Part shown: in pieces, positions 34,900 to 47,045 of the stretch
Layout: each line of letters begins with the position of its first letter
Position numbering within the stretch: position 1 is the first letter of the stretch
Assembly (NCBI GenBank): GCA_000729835.1
Contig: JFHB01000021.1
Span: forward strand, 124,001 to 188,000
Source: Atkinsonella hypoxylon
Taxonomy: Eukaryota; Ascomycota; Sordariomycetes; Hypocreales; Clavicipitaceae
DNA: 64,000 bases
Direction of reading: 5' to 3'
Notes under the pieces: generated by a model
Told to the model about the DNA's origin: nothing
Database searches by the model: none
Seen by the model: only the letters and a program-made list of their open reading frames with translations
Translations under genes and position numbers: made by a program

Positions 34900-36072
34900 T
34901 CACTTCCGAAACTCGCCGTTCTCCTGCATTGTACCGATTACCGGCTCCAGTAACTTGGGCAAACACTCGGCTGCATCTTGCGCAAAGGCAAAGTCGCCTT
35001 GTTGGATCTTGGACAATTCCGCCTCGTCCTCGGCCTCCAAGTTGATCGTCACGACCCGAGCGCCCTGCAATTTCGCTTTTGATATATACTCAGCCGCCGG
35101 GTATACCCGGGCCGAGGTGCCTACCACTAGCACGAGATCCTACACTGTGGTCAGCAGAATATCCCTACAGCTCCAAATGCTCCCAGCATTAACAACTGTG
35201 GGCGGCCAATTAAAAACATACAATCTTGTCTATAGTAACCCACTCGTTGATATGATTAATCATATCGCTGTCGAGTTCCTCGCCAAACCAAACGACACCT
35301 GGTCGCTTCAGCCCAATCTCGCACTGCGGACAATTGGGTAAATCTTCTTCTGCAATGTGCTTGATTCGATGATACGGGTCAAGGAGGGGTAAGGGTTTTC
35401 CTACAGGAGGGTCCTCGGAAGCCGGAGCAAGGGCTGGACAGAAGGGATCATCCATATTGCCCTTTTCTATCCATCCGCAGCCTTCTGTGGAGCATTTGAT
35501 ATCAAACAGGGAGCCATGTAGAGTGCAGAGTTGGTCTACTGGATGGCCTGCTCGTTGGGATAGGTCTAAAGTCACGATGCGAGACGCACGTCAAATGTTA
35601 GTCTTATTACAAAGTAGCGAAAGTAGAAGACATGGAGTGTCGACAAAACATTGGCAGTAAATCGGTGATTTTACTACAAGAATAAAAGAATGAAGAAGAT
35701 GGCGACGGGGACAATGAAGAAAGAGGAGGCGCATGGCAGCTGGTGCAACTTACTATCAACGTTCTGGGTCAGACATAAGAAGTTGGGGTTGGCCTGGGCC
35801 AGAGCAGCGAGGGCTCGATGGGCAGCATTAGGCTTGGCCCGCAGAGCCAAGTGTCTTCGATAACCATAAAACAGCCAGACGAGACCGGGATCGATCACGA
35901 AAGCTCGCTTGGTAGCAAGCTTGGTGGCATCGTGACTTCTCCAATAACCTCCGGGACCTCGGAAGGTGGGCAAACCGGATGACGCGGACAGGCCGGCCCC
36001 ACAGAGAGCGAGGATGCGGCGGCTGGATCGAAGGACCTCGTGAAAGGCCTCTATATCATTATGGGGAGGCAT
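34900..36072 (-). CDS. SIRT5-like sirtuin (NAD-dependent lysine deacylase)
   Basis: An NAD-dependent protein deacylase of 300 residues from three exons (36072-35754, 35565-35222, 35139-34900). Rossmann-fold motifs are GAGLSASSGLPTFRG, TQNVDNLSQRAGHP (joined across the 188-nt intron) and VVGTSARVYPAAEYI. The catalytic His is in CTLHGSLFDIKC. Zinc ligands are two Cys pairs (CSTEGC and CPQC). The FYGYRRH segment keeps the Tyr-x-x-Arg pattern that in SIRT5 binds acidic acyl groups, so desuccinylase or demalonylase activity is likely. No clear mitochondrial presequence is seen, so it may be cytosolic. The protein is short with no extra domains, unlike Sir2/Hst1-type nuclear deacetylases. Confidence 0.92.
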
Positions 36073-36540
36073 CGAAAGCCTGGAAGATACAATGCAGCTG
36101 TAATTGTGATTGTGACTGGAATTGTAGCTGCAAGCGTGAGCAGCCTAGGACGTCAAAAGATGCCGCTCGACTCAACGGGTGATTGATTGATGGGTCGCGG
36201 CCAAGACGACTGACAGATAGGGAGAGTGGCGAACGACAAGCAAGCGCCGGTACCGGCTCGTGTTCGGCGGCCCGTAGGCACCTGGGTTTTGAGCCTGATT
36301 GACGAAATCAGGAACAAGGCCAAGGGCAAGGACTCGGTGCTATGTTGAAGGCAGGGTGTGGTGGTCTATGGTCAGCGGGCCAGGCCGTGACACGAGGACG
36401 CATAGAAGAGGAGAAAGATAAATAGTGAAAGATGTCGAGAAGATTGGTGGGAGTGCAATAAGTACAAAACAATGGCAGCGTCAGTGGCAATGGCAATGGC
36501 AATGGCAGTGCGAAAAGCCACGGCCAAGGCCAGCGCGAGC

Positions 36541-36680
36541 AGGCGTAGGCGTAGGCGTAGGCGTGAAGCTGACGGTGCCGACGGATGACCGAGACGAGAG
36601 GGGACGGGACGGGAAACGGGATGGATGAGATGGGATGAGATGGGATGGGATGGGATGGGATGGGATGGGATGGGATGGAT
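36541..36680 (+). repeat. GGCGTA and GGGAT minisatellites
   Basis: Four tandem GGCGTA units start at about 36542. A GATGA/GGGAT 5-bp array runs over about 36621-36680. The Phe/Pro/Ser-His frames seen here are artefacts of these repeats. Confidence 0.85.
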
Positions 36681-37114
36681 AGAAAAAAAAGGCCGTGCGA
36701 GGTGAAATGCAAAGCACCATCTGAGATGCCTTCTGCAACGGCTATGTGTGGACGGATATGGCTAGCTGTGCGATCATCACACCAGGCGCCCATCTCAGCA
36801 TTCAGCTCCTGCTCCTCCTCCTGCTCCTCCTGCTCTCGCTCTTCCCCCAGTTGACCTTGGGGCACTTTTTGGACTGTAGGTGCCAGACCCTTGCTGGAGT
36901 TCACGTCTGTTCGCAGCGACCCAAGTCAGACACGCAGGCAAACCTTGGAAGGCCAATCCGAATCCACTCCCACGCCGCCAAGAGGCGATTGATTGATCGC
37001 GCTTTGGCCAGGGTGGTTCTATTCCAGCCAGGGCCACCCTGGCGTCTAGTTGGCATAGGAGCAAGTTGAAGTGGCCAATCGGGACAATGAGGACCCTATC
37101 GCGCTTTGAACTAG

Positions 37115-37175
37115 TACCTAGGTACCTAGGTAGGTGCCTAGGGTAGCGAAAACTATATTGGGTACCTGCCTAGGT
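37115..37175. repeat. GGTACC/CCTAGG repeat cluster
   Basis: TACCTAGG, GGTACC and TAGGTAGG words in succession, the same word family as at 12350-12460 and 63285-63340. Confidence 0.7.
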
Positions 37176-38495
37176 ATGCGGCACCTGGCTGTGATGGAAG
37201 TACCGGCAATCAGACCGCGCACAAGTCGCTACACAAGGCACCTAGCGCACACATCGCAGCCACGTTCTCGCCTTGAGGAGTTCGTCCCTTACGAAAAGCA
37301 GATTGACTGCCAAAGGGATGAAAAGTCAAGCTGTCGAGCCTGAACCAGCAAACATGAGCTAGCTGGGCAAGGAGGATACAAATAAATCCCACGAATCCCG
37401 CAAACATCATATCATCGGCGGCCTGGCTGTAACTGGCATTCAGGCGTCTTGACCAAGTCACATGACTTGAGCGTTGAGCTCCCGAACCCGAAACCGCCCA
37501 AAACCCATTTGCAGTCAATAATGGGCCAAGTCGAATAACATGAGATAATGAGGACTTTGGACTTGTATGTCGATGACATCAGAAATTGCGCACTTTCCCT
37601 ACTATTAGCTACCAGATAAGATATAAGAGGAGCCTGGCTGTCCTATGCAGGAGTGGAGCCTCTGACCGGATTGTTGCCTTCTTCTATCTACCTCCTCCAC
37701 GCCGGGTCGAACATGCGCCTTGCATTGAAGAATAAGCTACTATATGCATGCATCACTTTCAATTATCCATTGCCTGTATTAAAGTCAGGGTTAGAATTTG
37801 CTTGAATCCTATACACACATACACATTTCAACCCTTCGCCTCTTTCCCACAATATACATGGTAAGCACTGCGTCCCCTGTAGCCCCCACTACAGGTGTGC
37901 GCTAAGTCCCACTGAGGGGGTCAATCGGTGGCAAACTTCCATGTACCGAATATGAAACCGCAGAATGACAGTCGAGGGCCACGACAACTTTGACACGATT
38001 ACGTCAATGTCGGCAGTCATTTGGATGCAGCCGTGGGAAGGAGGGGATGTTTCCCAACGGCTAGCGATGCGTTCTGCATGATAATTGCCGTATGCTGGGG
38101 ATGCCAGATGTGCCGGCCAAGCCCTAAGAACTGCACTGATGGCTGAGTGATCATCGATTGCGCTACTGATGCATTGGTTTAGCCTAATTTTGTTTAAGAG
38201 CTGTTCATTTAGAGAGCTTACTTAGGTGGCTGACTTTGGTGTCTCTATAATTAGTGCTTATAGACAAGCTAGCTGGGATATAACCGGAAGCATACGGATT
38301 GTAGTGATGGATTTTTTGCAGAGCACCCTCTTTCCACGATGCGATTGCTCGAGTGGATCAAACCTTGCCACAGCCCCACCGTGGGCCTTATCATATGACC
38401 CCCGAGGAGATAGGAACTGCAGAGTGCGAGTGAGTTGCCGAGCTTCTTATTGCCCAATACAACGCCACGTGACAACGCGCGACCCTTCCAGGAAA

Positions 38496-38579
38496 GCTTC
38501 CGTAGCTCAGTTGGTTAGAGCTTCGTACTAATACACGTTAGTGATGCGGAGGCCGCAGGTTCAAGCCCTGCCGGGAGCA
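38496..38579 (+). tRNA. tRNA-Ile(AAT) with a 10-nt intron
   Basis: A complete cloverleaf can be drawn. The acceptor stem is GCTTCCG/CGGGAGC with one T-G pair, the D arm is GCTC/GAGC, and the anticodon stem is TCGTA/TGCGG with two wobble pairs. The loop is CTAATA plus A, with anticodon AAT at 38530-38532. The variable loop is AGGCC, the T arm is GCAGG/CCTGC with loop TTCAAGC, and the discriminator base is A. The extra CACGTTAGTG (38534-38543) one base after the anticodon is the normal position of a nuclear tRNA intron. Internal A and B boxes are present, and a TTTTT run near 38616 may terminate Pol III. Confidence 0.93.
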
Positions 38580-39136
38580 AAATCGTTCCACGATGCTTTC
38601 TCAGCGAGGTCCTTATATTTTTGAGTTTCGCCGGAAAAATTTTTAGGGTGCCTTTGACACGCTAACTAAGTATTTCAGGTATGTACCAAACGCATCATGC
38701 CCCTTAGGACCGTGTATTCTTCTGTTTTTTTTAAAAAAAAATCTCTGTGCTCCCTTTCAATGACGCCGTGTCAGCAATTGTCAACCTCGCGTTTGCTAAT
38801 CACAGGCCAAACTCAGGACGAAGGATCATCTCCAGCCTTGTCACTTAAAACGAAGAAGCCACTCTACTCACTTCGTCCATCGTTCATTTGTGTCCTCTCT
38901 CTGACGTCCCGAAACGATTAGAATAACATAAGTTGACCTGTATAGTAAACGTCGGCTTGGGGGACAGGAAGAGACACTGTACGAAAAGAGCTCTAACCCA
39001 CAACAGTGTCTAAATAAGAAAGTTATCAACTGCGACAGAAACTCGCCAGCACCACACGAACAGCTCACTATGTCCATCAATTAGCAAGTTCGAGAGCTAG
39101 CCCACTCACGCCTCGACCAGCAATCGCCAGAGCTGT
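38580..39136. other. intergenic region after the tRNA
   Basis: No gene. It includes a likely Pol III terminator (T run at about 38616) and an A-rich tract near 38733. Confidence 0.6.
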
Positions 39137-39975
39137 GTGAAAATCAACCAGGCTCTCCACGGCAGCCGTGAACTAGCGCACAAGGAATTCTATGCCCACG
39201 ACCCCATGTCCAACGCAGATCGTATGGCCTCGACGCAACGCTTTGAGGTCATGGTGGTACGGGAGGTTGTCTCGTCGTCTGCGCCGAGCACGATGCGCTC
39301 CCCGACAGTGGATATGCCTGCGGACACTATCTCAATGCCACTTTCTCTATCGGCGCGTTCCTGGGCGCAGCTCATGTTATACAATCTCTTGGTATTGATG
39401 GCCGCCTGCGTATTCTCGGGACGCCTGCGGTAAAAAGGGACGATGGAGGCAGGAGTCAACGCATTCAAGCCGGGTGTTTAGCCCGTCAAAAGACGGTGCT
39501 GCTTCCATGATGGCCCACCCCACGGCATCGGTGGCATCACGGGACTCGCGGCGTCATCTCATCGCCAGTCACAAGTTCCATGTTGAATGCAGCGGCAAGT
39601 CAGCCTATGCGTCGAATGAGCCCTGGAAGGGTGCAAACGCCCTTGATATCGTCGTGGCTGCGTACAACAATGGCAGCATGCTGCGTTAGCAGATCCGACC
39701 AGTTGGGCGAGTTCCGCGCTGTATCGATTCGGCGGTAATGCCCCCAACGTGAATCCAGACTATACCGGGATGAACTGGTACGTAAGGGCTTAACAACGGA
39801 GCAACGCGAGGAGCTGCGGAAGGTGTACATGCTTGCATTGACGCCGACGCCGACGCTACGACTGCACCAGCAACTACATGCCAGGACAGGAATGGCGACT
39901 ACCGCTCTTGCATGGCTTCATCTAGCACTATGTCTACCTACTTCCCTGAGTTTTTGCCAGCTGAGCCGAATTAAC
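39137..39975 (+). pseudogene. decayed M20-family peptidase (M20D2-like amidohydrolase)
   Basis: Pieces of one M20 metallopeptidase appear in order but in different frames: ELAHKEFYAHD near 39172; CAEHDALPDSGYACGH near 39280, with the family's Asp and CGH metal-site motif; MMAHPTAS and KSAYASNEPWKGANALD in a second frame (39510-39660); QIRPVGRV after an in-frame TAG at 39687; then GGNAPNVNPDYTGMNW and DRNGDYRSCM in further frames. At least four frame changes and stops disrupt the gene, and the C-terminal part is missing. The order fits the peptidase M20 domain-containing 2 family. No intron arrangement can rescue it, since the breaks fall inside conserved blocks without splice sites. Confidence 0.85.
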
Positions 39976-42689
39976 GGTCTGATCTCACTTGTCTGTCCAC
40001 TTTAGGACCGCGACCACTCCGAAGCATGACAGCCATCTAGCACATATACCAAACATGAAGCAAACTTCCTTCACTTGGACTTCAACTTTTAGAGTCCAGT
40101 TCAGCTAAACACCAGCTAGCTCCCTGCGGCCTCGCAGTAGCAGTGACGGTGGCTCTAACATGTAGCGCACAGCAGATGCCCCTTTATGCTCATCATTAAT
40201 AACATGCTACAGAGTGCGGCTTATGACAGTGTACGGAACATCAAGCCACGACTGGATTACACGCAGGAAGAAGAGGTAGTAAGCACAAGCATCTACGCCC
40301 TTGATAGTTTCACCGTACGAGTCAATAACTTTGCATGATTTAACGTCCGTCGCGAGTTTGTCACGCGTCATTGATGCCGAACCACAAGGCGGGTTTTGGG
40401 TGACGGGTGTCGAAGCAGGTCTGTATAATCCAAAGTCTCGGCTCATTTGCAGTGATGCATAGCCCGCCCGAGCAAAGCGCAAGATGGCAATCATATATTC
40501 GCTGGGCGGGCGCGATTATATCATTACCCTTGATAATCAAAGAATAACACTACCCTCAGTAATCGAGGAAGCTCTCACTGACTGAAGCAAGGGGATTTCA
40601 GATGCCGCGTTCTTCACTCCTATCTCCATTTCATCTCCACTTCAGGGACTAGGTCCTTTAGCAAACGACTCGAAAGACGAATGAGACTGGACGAAATGTA
40701 AGGCTCCGATGTCGTTTGAGATGTGTTTAACCTGGACCTCGGTATTCCTTTTGTACCAACAGTGGGCGGTCCGAGTTTGTGGCCATGTCTTCTGACCCGT
40801 GACCATATATTTCAAAGAGGATGGTGTCATGCCGCATGGACCAGACGTTTTCCATGAGAATGGCCAGGCGTAATCCTCGAGTCAGTATGTGCTAGGTTTG
40901 TCGTCGAGGAACGTCTGTTCGGTTCTGGTAAATGTGATCACGATGATGCGCAGAGTCGCACCACCTCGAATCAAGGGTTGCACATCGCCAAGAACACCCA
41001 TCTGTGAATCCCATGGGGAATGGCGGCCAACTCTGGCAAAGAGAGCAGGGTCAAAATGACACTAGCCACGCGATACAGCGATAGCCATACGGAGTCACAT
41101 ACGGAAGATACGGAGTAAATAACTATGGTGCAGACACGGAGGATTCTCGAAGGTGGTGGGTGCTTGGCGCGGAGTGCCGACACAGCCACCGAATTTCATT
41201 CCGAAGCGTCGAGTCGCGTCTTTATCGTTTTTCAAGCGTCGGGTGTTGCAGTTCCTACATATTAACTTGGTATCAGTAATTGTATCAGAGACTCGGCCTT
41301 CACTTCGGGCCGCTTGGTACGAAAAGGTCAAGTCAGTCAGTCGTCTTGGCACAAAATGGACATGGATCCACCATCTATCTTGGCACAGCCCCACGACCAG
41401 AAATGACAGGCCCCACTTCTGCCTGTCTCAATACGAAGCAACTGGCAAGTAATTGTTTTTCCTTTTCTTCTTTTGGATTCCAAGGCAACGGCTAGATGCG
41501 AATCTGATGCCGATTTGCCGCGCATGTTCGGCACGGCAACGATCTATCTATCCCTTGCTAGACCCCATCTGTGCACCAAGCCTGTCGAGCAGCGCGAACC
41601 CATCAATTTAGTATCTAGCAAACATGGTACCACAAATGACTCCTAACTAGTATGTACTATCGGATCCGTGTCAATTCAGCAGACAACTGCTGGACACGCC
41701 TATTTGACATGATACATGATGCAACAGAACCGATCGAAAACTCTCAAGCCCGTGTCCTGTCCCACCAAATTGGCACACCAGTCACAACGTTGCACACGTC
41801 ATTACCCCAGACATAGTCCAAGGCGACGGCTAGCCTGGTGTCACCAACCCCAATGCAGACGTGCCAGCAACCCGTTAAACACGGCGATGCGTCGAATGGG
41901 AAAAAGAGCCGCATCGTTATAGCAAAGGAGGGAACATGCATCGAAAACGCATCTCGTAAATGCTGTATTGTTAGGCACGATGTTAAAGATGACAGTGGCA
42001 AAGCAGAAGAGCATAGTGCTAAAGCCTTTCCTTCAGTATCAAGGAAGACGGGAACGATGGGAGTTTTGCTATTTAGGCGGATGTTCTCCCGGTGTTTCAA
42101 ACTATTATTCAGTTGTTCGCACAGCCGCCATCCGCAAAATCCTGATGGCTCGCCCTGGAGACACAGAAATCATCATCAATATTGTCTGTTGCGATGGTCC
42201 AGGCACAGTAATCGTCAAGATAATCTGCTGCGATGATCGAGTGATATGCGTGTCAACACAGGCTAATGCAACCAACTAAACTAGTACAGGGATCACGCGG
42301 GTATATGCGGACACCAGCGCTACAGCCTCGAGCTAATTTCGCTGGGGAGAAAAAAATAAAATAAAAAAATCTCTGCTGTTGTTATGTTTCAATAGATATT
42401 ACCCGGTCCAACTAGGCCTCCGGCTGCTGCAGAGTACCACCGGGTGCCACGCGCTAGTGCGAGTGAAAAAAACAAGAATGGAAGTAAAAAGTGGGGCGTA
42501 GCTGCTAATACTGCTCACTGCAGCTGCATTGTTGGTACTTTTGCGGCGCGGGATGACGTGCTCTTTCACGCTTGCAGATATTGCAGAAGGAAATATAGAG
42601 CATCCGATCGCACTGGCTTCGTAAATGTACGGCGTACCGCCAATCGTTTTCTCCAAGCTTTGGCCGCGTCTTCTGTCGGTCCGCACAGG

Positions 42690-42780
42690 TACTTCCTCTA
42701 CAGCACTAACTTGTACTATAATAGAAGTACTAGCAATTATCCGGATTACACAGAGGTACATCGCAAGACTTACATCTATA
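42690..42780 (-). repeat. dispersed repeat relic, related to 26.9-27.1 kb and 13.3 kb
   Basis: AGGTACTTCCTCTACAGCACTAA and AGAGGTACATCG here match the reverse complement of 26980-27025. CTATAATAGAAGT followed by AGCAATT matches 13340-13365. A piece of the same family (ACCGCGTTGGAGCCTTATCG) starts at about 42980 and is nearly identical to 27062-27082. Confidence 0.55.
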
Positions 42781-43145
42781 GAGGCTCGTTTCTAGCTCTG
42801 CTTAGCTTCTTACCCGCGATTGAAAGCATTATTGAAAAGAGGTGTCTACTGGCCTTGCAATTTAGCTGCTCCAAGGCTTACGATGTCGTTCCTGTTGCTA
42901 AAATTATTGCCGCCACACTAACCAAAGGTCACTAGGAAGTCACGCGTCCAAGCGAGGGGTGGGGGTTGTGGGGCCAAGATACCGCGTTGGAGCCTTATCG
43001 GCGTGAAAGAGAAGAAATACGGAGCACATGTCTCCTTTCTTGTTCAGCCACGCTGCCCACGAGCCCCAATCACTCCGCATGGCGCTCGCCATGGCAGCAT
43101 GCCGCTGTGCCGACTGCCCGATTGTTTGTTTTCTTCCCCTTGCTG

Positions 43146-43186
43146 CTGGATGGTGCTGGATGGTGCTGGATGGTGCTGGATGGTGA
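43146..43186 (+). repeat. 4 x 10-bp tandem repeat (TGCTGGATGG)
   Basis: Four perfect tandem copies of TGCTGGATGG, which generate spurious Trp/Leu-rich frames. Confidence 0.9.
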
Positions 43187-44229
43187 AGGCTGCCACAAGA
43201 GAGAGAGAAGAGGCCTGCTCGTGATTTCTCTTTTTTTTTTTTTTTTTCCTTCAATGGCCACAGCCATAGCCCATTCGGACCCCTGTGGATGGATGAACCA
43301 ACACGAGACTGTCCCGCATCACCTCGGTCAGGATGCTTCCACACAGACATTGCCAGGAACAAACACGGTTCAAGAACACTGCTTGGCAGGCCGTTGCACG
43401 AGCGAGAATCATTGCGCACGAGATCTATACCTACAGCGAACTAGCGTTGGCGACGTGCTGTCTTCAGAACTCAGACTCGGTCCAAGGCTCGGTCCAAGAC
43501 TCGGTCCAAGACACCAACACCATCGCACGATCCCTTTTCGCCTAACTAGTGGCATGCTCAAGGGGTGCCGACCTCGTACTCCGCGCATGAGGATGGAATG
43601 GATCAATTGAAATGGCCAAGGGGTGGGTGGCTGGGCCGAGCCCTGCTTAACGCCTCCATGAGGCATGAGGGAGCTAAATGAGCAGAGTACAGCAGAGTAC
43701 CCAATTTGACGGTCCCAATACTTCTCAATTGTCTCACGTCTCGAGCGGCGAGCCAGGTACATTCAATTCAATTAGGCGTGGACCATGGTTGGCTATGGTC
43801 GTCTGGTGTCCACAACAGTAGGGCGCCGGGCGTCGACCAAAGTGGATGACCCCTTGGCAAGCCTTGGCTGACGGTGGCCCGTTTTATATCATTGGCTCTT
43901 CGTATGGCTTGACCGGGAAGTAATAAAACAGCGGCCATGGTCCCCCTCATGACCGCTTTCCTTGTCCTTCATATTTTGGAAGCTTCATCCTCTCTCCTCA
44001 CCATTTCTTCTTTGCCTTTTCTTTCTCAGCAACCTTCCTGTCTCTCGCTAATTTGCTGGAAAATCGCTTTTGTTTTTCTCCGGTTTTGCTCCAAGGCATA
44101 TACCTATCTCCTACCTGGCCACCCCCTTCCGTCATTGCGCACAAAGCGTTCGAAAGCAACTTGTGTGTGTGTGTTTTTAGTTTTTCATAATAATCGCCTC
44201 TGGACATCCCCCCTAATCCTCGCGTCAAA

Positions 44230-45439
44230 ATGGTCTCCAAGGCTTTCTCCGCCGCCACCGTTGCGCTCGCCGCCTCGTTCGCCGTTGTCAACGCCCAGAC
44301 CTTCACTGATTGCAACCCGCTCAAGAAGACCTGCCCTCCTGATCCGGCTTTCGGCACAACTGTCAAGTGCGACTTCACCAAGGGCGCTTGCGACAGCTTC
44401 CAGGAGGCTGACGGAACCAAGCTGTCGTACACCAACAGGGGTGCTGAGTTCACTATCAAGACAGAAACCAACGCTCCCACCATCCACACTGGAAAGTACA
44501 TCTTCTTTGGCAGAGTCGACGTGGAGGTTCAGGCTGCCCCGGGTGCTGGCATCGTCACCTCTTCCGTCCTCGAGTCTGACGATCTCGACGAGGTACGTAC
44601 TAAATGTCGCCATGTAGGAGGAACAAGCCATGAGTGGTAACAGATTGCTAACTCGACTTTTTGTGTGTCCATAGATTGACTGGGAATGGGTCGGAAGCGA
44701 TTCCCAGCACGTTCAGACCAACTACTTCAGTAAGGGAGACACCGGCACCTACAACCGTAGCACCACCCAACCCGTCAGCGACGCTACTACTTCCTTCCAC
44801 ACTTACTCTGTAGAGTGGACATCCAAGGCCATCAACTGGTTGATCGATGGAAATACCATCCGTACTCTCAATGCCGATTCCGTCGGGGAAAAATACCCCC
44901 AGACTCCCATGCAGATCAAGCTCGGTACCTGGTGCGCCGGTGGCAAGGACTCTCCCGAGGGCACTCGTGTCTGGGCTGGTGGTTACACCGACTTCTCCAA
45001 GGCACCATTCAATGCCTACTACAAGAGCATCAGCATAGTCGACTACGCTGGCAAGGACAGCCCTGCCAATGGAGGAATCAAGGAGTACATCTATGGTGAC
45101 ATGTCTGGTTCTTGGCAGAGCATCAAAGTCGTTAAGGGCGATGGCGACAGCTCTTCCTCCAGCTCTCAGGCTTCTTCCAGCCAAAGCATGACGCAGTCCT
45201 CCGGCACCTCCACTTCTGGCTCTGCTGCTCAGACCTCTGACGCCTCCAAGACATCTGATATCAAGTCTGGCATGAGCACCGCTAGTGCCTCCATCACCAG
45301 TGGTTCCGCCAACTCCTCTGCCAGCGCTTCCAGCGGCCGTGCCACTTCGACCACCCCAGTTCAGGGTGCTGCTTCCCGCGGCTCCCTCACCATGGGCGCT
45401 GCACTGTTGGCTGGAGTCGGTGCCATCTTGGCTCTGTGA
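44230..45439 (+). CDS. Crh-type GH16 cell-wall transglycosylase, GPI-anchored
   Basis: A cell-surface enzyme that cross-links chitin to beta-glucan, homologous to yeast Crh1/Utr2 and Aspergillus Crf1/Asp f 9. Two exons (44230-44592, 44675-45439) encode 375 residues. A signal peptide (MVSKAFSAATVALAASFAVVNA) precedes the mature start. The GH16 domain spans about residues 23-250, with the catalytic DEIDWEWVG motif split by the 82-nt intron between Glu121 and Ile122. Conserved KLGTWCAGG and YIYGDMSGSW follow. The C-terminal 100 residues are Ser/Thr-rich and end in a hydrophobic tail after small residues, as for GPI attachment. No chitin-binding CBM18 module is seen. The promoter is strongly CT-rich and includes a GT repeat at 44161-44172, fitting high expression. 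Confidence 0.95.
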
Positions 45440-46762
45440 ACGACAGAATGCTTGGATTTAGAGATGTACAAAGACACGCTCCCGCTTTTTTTGCTGATGT
45501 ACTCTTTTGACCGGGACATGAGAAATAGCATGTAGTATGAAGGAAAATGGATATATCAAACTGCACGCGCAGAGCGTAGGTCATTTAATATTATACACAT
45601 TTCATTTCAAATGTTTCTTATTATGTTCTGTCTTTTTCTTGATTTCATCTCTTTCCTTCCCATATCGACTCCGAACATATTGGTGCAGAGGATTCGTTTC
45701 GTCTTTTCCTAGACTACAGGAGATCGGTTGTGGCAGAGCTGCTTAGGTCGGGTGGACAGGGGTCAGGGGGTTTGATAGCAAGGTGGGAATGTGATGACGA
45801 GAACAAAGCGGCCCAGAGTTTTGTGGATACGATTGTTTTGATTGTCCATGGACAACAGTACCATGCGGACTGGAAAGTCTATTCAGAGAGGCATTTATCA
45901 TTTACCGAGCGCTTTTTTGTAGAAGCTAGCATCTGCAGTCACGGGCGGGTTTTTTTTTTTTTTTTCGTTCACGTCAACATAGACGGTAGATTAATATTCC
46001 CCACGAATGGGCGCTCGCATTCGCCTGTTGTGTTCCCGCACCTGCTCTCGCGCCGCGTGACTAGCGTTTCACAGTTCACACCGGCGCGAGGTGGCACGCC
46101 ACTTGTCAGATGGCCGATCGCCATCTTGCTGACGCGCATCAATCACGCATGTTTCAGCACCGATTGTCTTCCCACCTGCGCCACAGCCACAAATTAGCCC
46201 GAGCGGCAAAAAAGTACAAATGTAATTAATCCACGGACCTATAAAGGGAAGTCAACATCAACGCCTGTTTTTTTTTTTCCGACGGAAATTTAGCAATGCG
46301 GGTGAAAAATTGCATGACCCTCCACTGAGATTGTGATGAAAAGGGCCGTGTAAAAAAAAAACCCACATTTTTATTTTTATTTTTTTTTTCTCTTTTTCTT
46401 TTTCACATTCCTGTGCCCCTCTGCCACACGACGGGTGGGCAACGAGTGGAGTATATTGGCTGCAGTGGGCGGGTGCAACTCACCCACGGAATCAAAATGG
46501 AACGTCTGCCTAGAGGGGAGGAAAGGTGGAGCAAATGAGATCACCTCGAAGCGAGGACTCTCTGCCTGGAACCTAGACCAGCCTTCCGAGGGACGTTCTT
46601 ATTGCGTTGGTCCGTCTGTTATGGCATAGTACCCTTCTTGTGCGGATTTTTCATCATTCGCGTCATTCATTACGCGCGGAAGAAACCTGCCGCTGCTGCG
46701 GCTGCTGTTGAGCAATCGATGCACCACTCCACAGTCACCATTGCCAGCGTCACGGGCATCGC

Positions 46763-47045
46763 ATACAATATAACCCCTGTATGATTTTGTAGAGATACAA
46801 GCCCCTCTTTATGCAGCTGGCAGGTTCCCCTCTAACAGCTGCAATCAGCCGGCTAGGCGGGTCCAGCTAGAAGCTGTTAGGGAGGCACAAGGTGGATATA
46901 CAGGGTATCAAACGCTATTCCTTTTTATGTAGCTTTCCCCCAATTGAAAGTCACTTATAGCTCCACACCATAACGCACGCATTTCAGAGCTGACCGTTGA
47001 TAGGCTCCTTTCCCCCCCTGTCAGGTTACCGATGCAAAATTAAAG
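46763..47045 (+). repeat. 0.3-kb diverged repeat, copy A
   Basis: Shares with copy B (47664-47961) the ordered words ATACAATATAACCCCT, TACAAGCCCCTCTTTAT, CAGCTGGCAGGTTCCCC, CAGCTGCAATCAGCCGG, GTTGATAGG and CCGATGCAAAATTAAAG. Differences are mainly transitions plus small gaps. The copies are offset by about 900 bp. Confidence 0.85.

Larger units (their letters stand above)
36073..38495. other. gene-free region rich in microsatellites
   Basis: About 2.4 kb with no supportable gene. It contains GGCAAT and GGCGTA runs (36480-36565), a GATGG/ATGGG minisatellite (36621-36680), and a GGTACC/CCTAGG cluster (37115-37175). An ATG directly followed by GTAAGC at 37858 looks like a start codon next to a donor site, but no downstream exon could be recognised. 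Confidence 0.5.
39976..44229. other. gene-poor region with repeat relics
   Basis: About 4.2 kb without a supportable gene. It holds a TACGGAGTA element at 41109-41117, a degenerate repeat at 42690-42775 with a related piece at 42978, four TGCTGGATGG units near 43146-43186, three ACTCGGTCCA units near 43470-43510 and a T run at about 43231-43247. The 214-residue frame at 42966-43610 crosses these repeats and is not called. The last part is the CT-rich promoter of the Crh gene. Confidence 0.5.

Noticed and set aside
36308..36904. 198-codon minus-strand frame with Ser-His-Pro-Ile repeats
   Set aside because: The repeats come from the ATGGG and GGCAAT microsatellites. Nothing else in it looks like protein.
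37850..37900. ATG immediately followed by GTAAGC, resembling a start codon next to a first intron
   Set aside because: No downstream exon with recognisable coding sequence could be found before the tRNA gene.
41716..42280. Overlapping frames encoding Cys/Ile-rich peptides near 42 kb
   Set aside because: No domain, no consistent frame and no splice pattern; they lie in a repeat-bearing gap.
42966..43610. 214-codon plus-strand frame
   Set aside because: It crosses TGCTGGATGG and ACTCGGTCCA tandem repeats and a T run, has no domain, and mixes low-complexity blocks. Probably an artefact.
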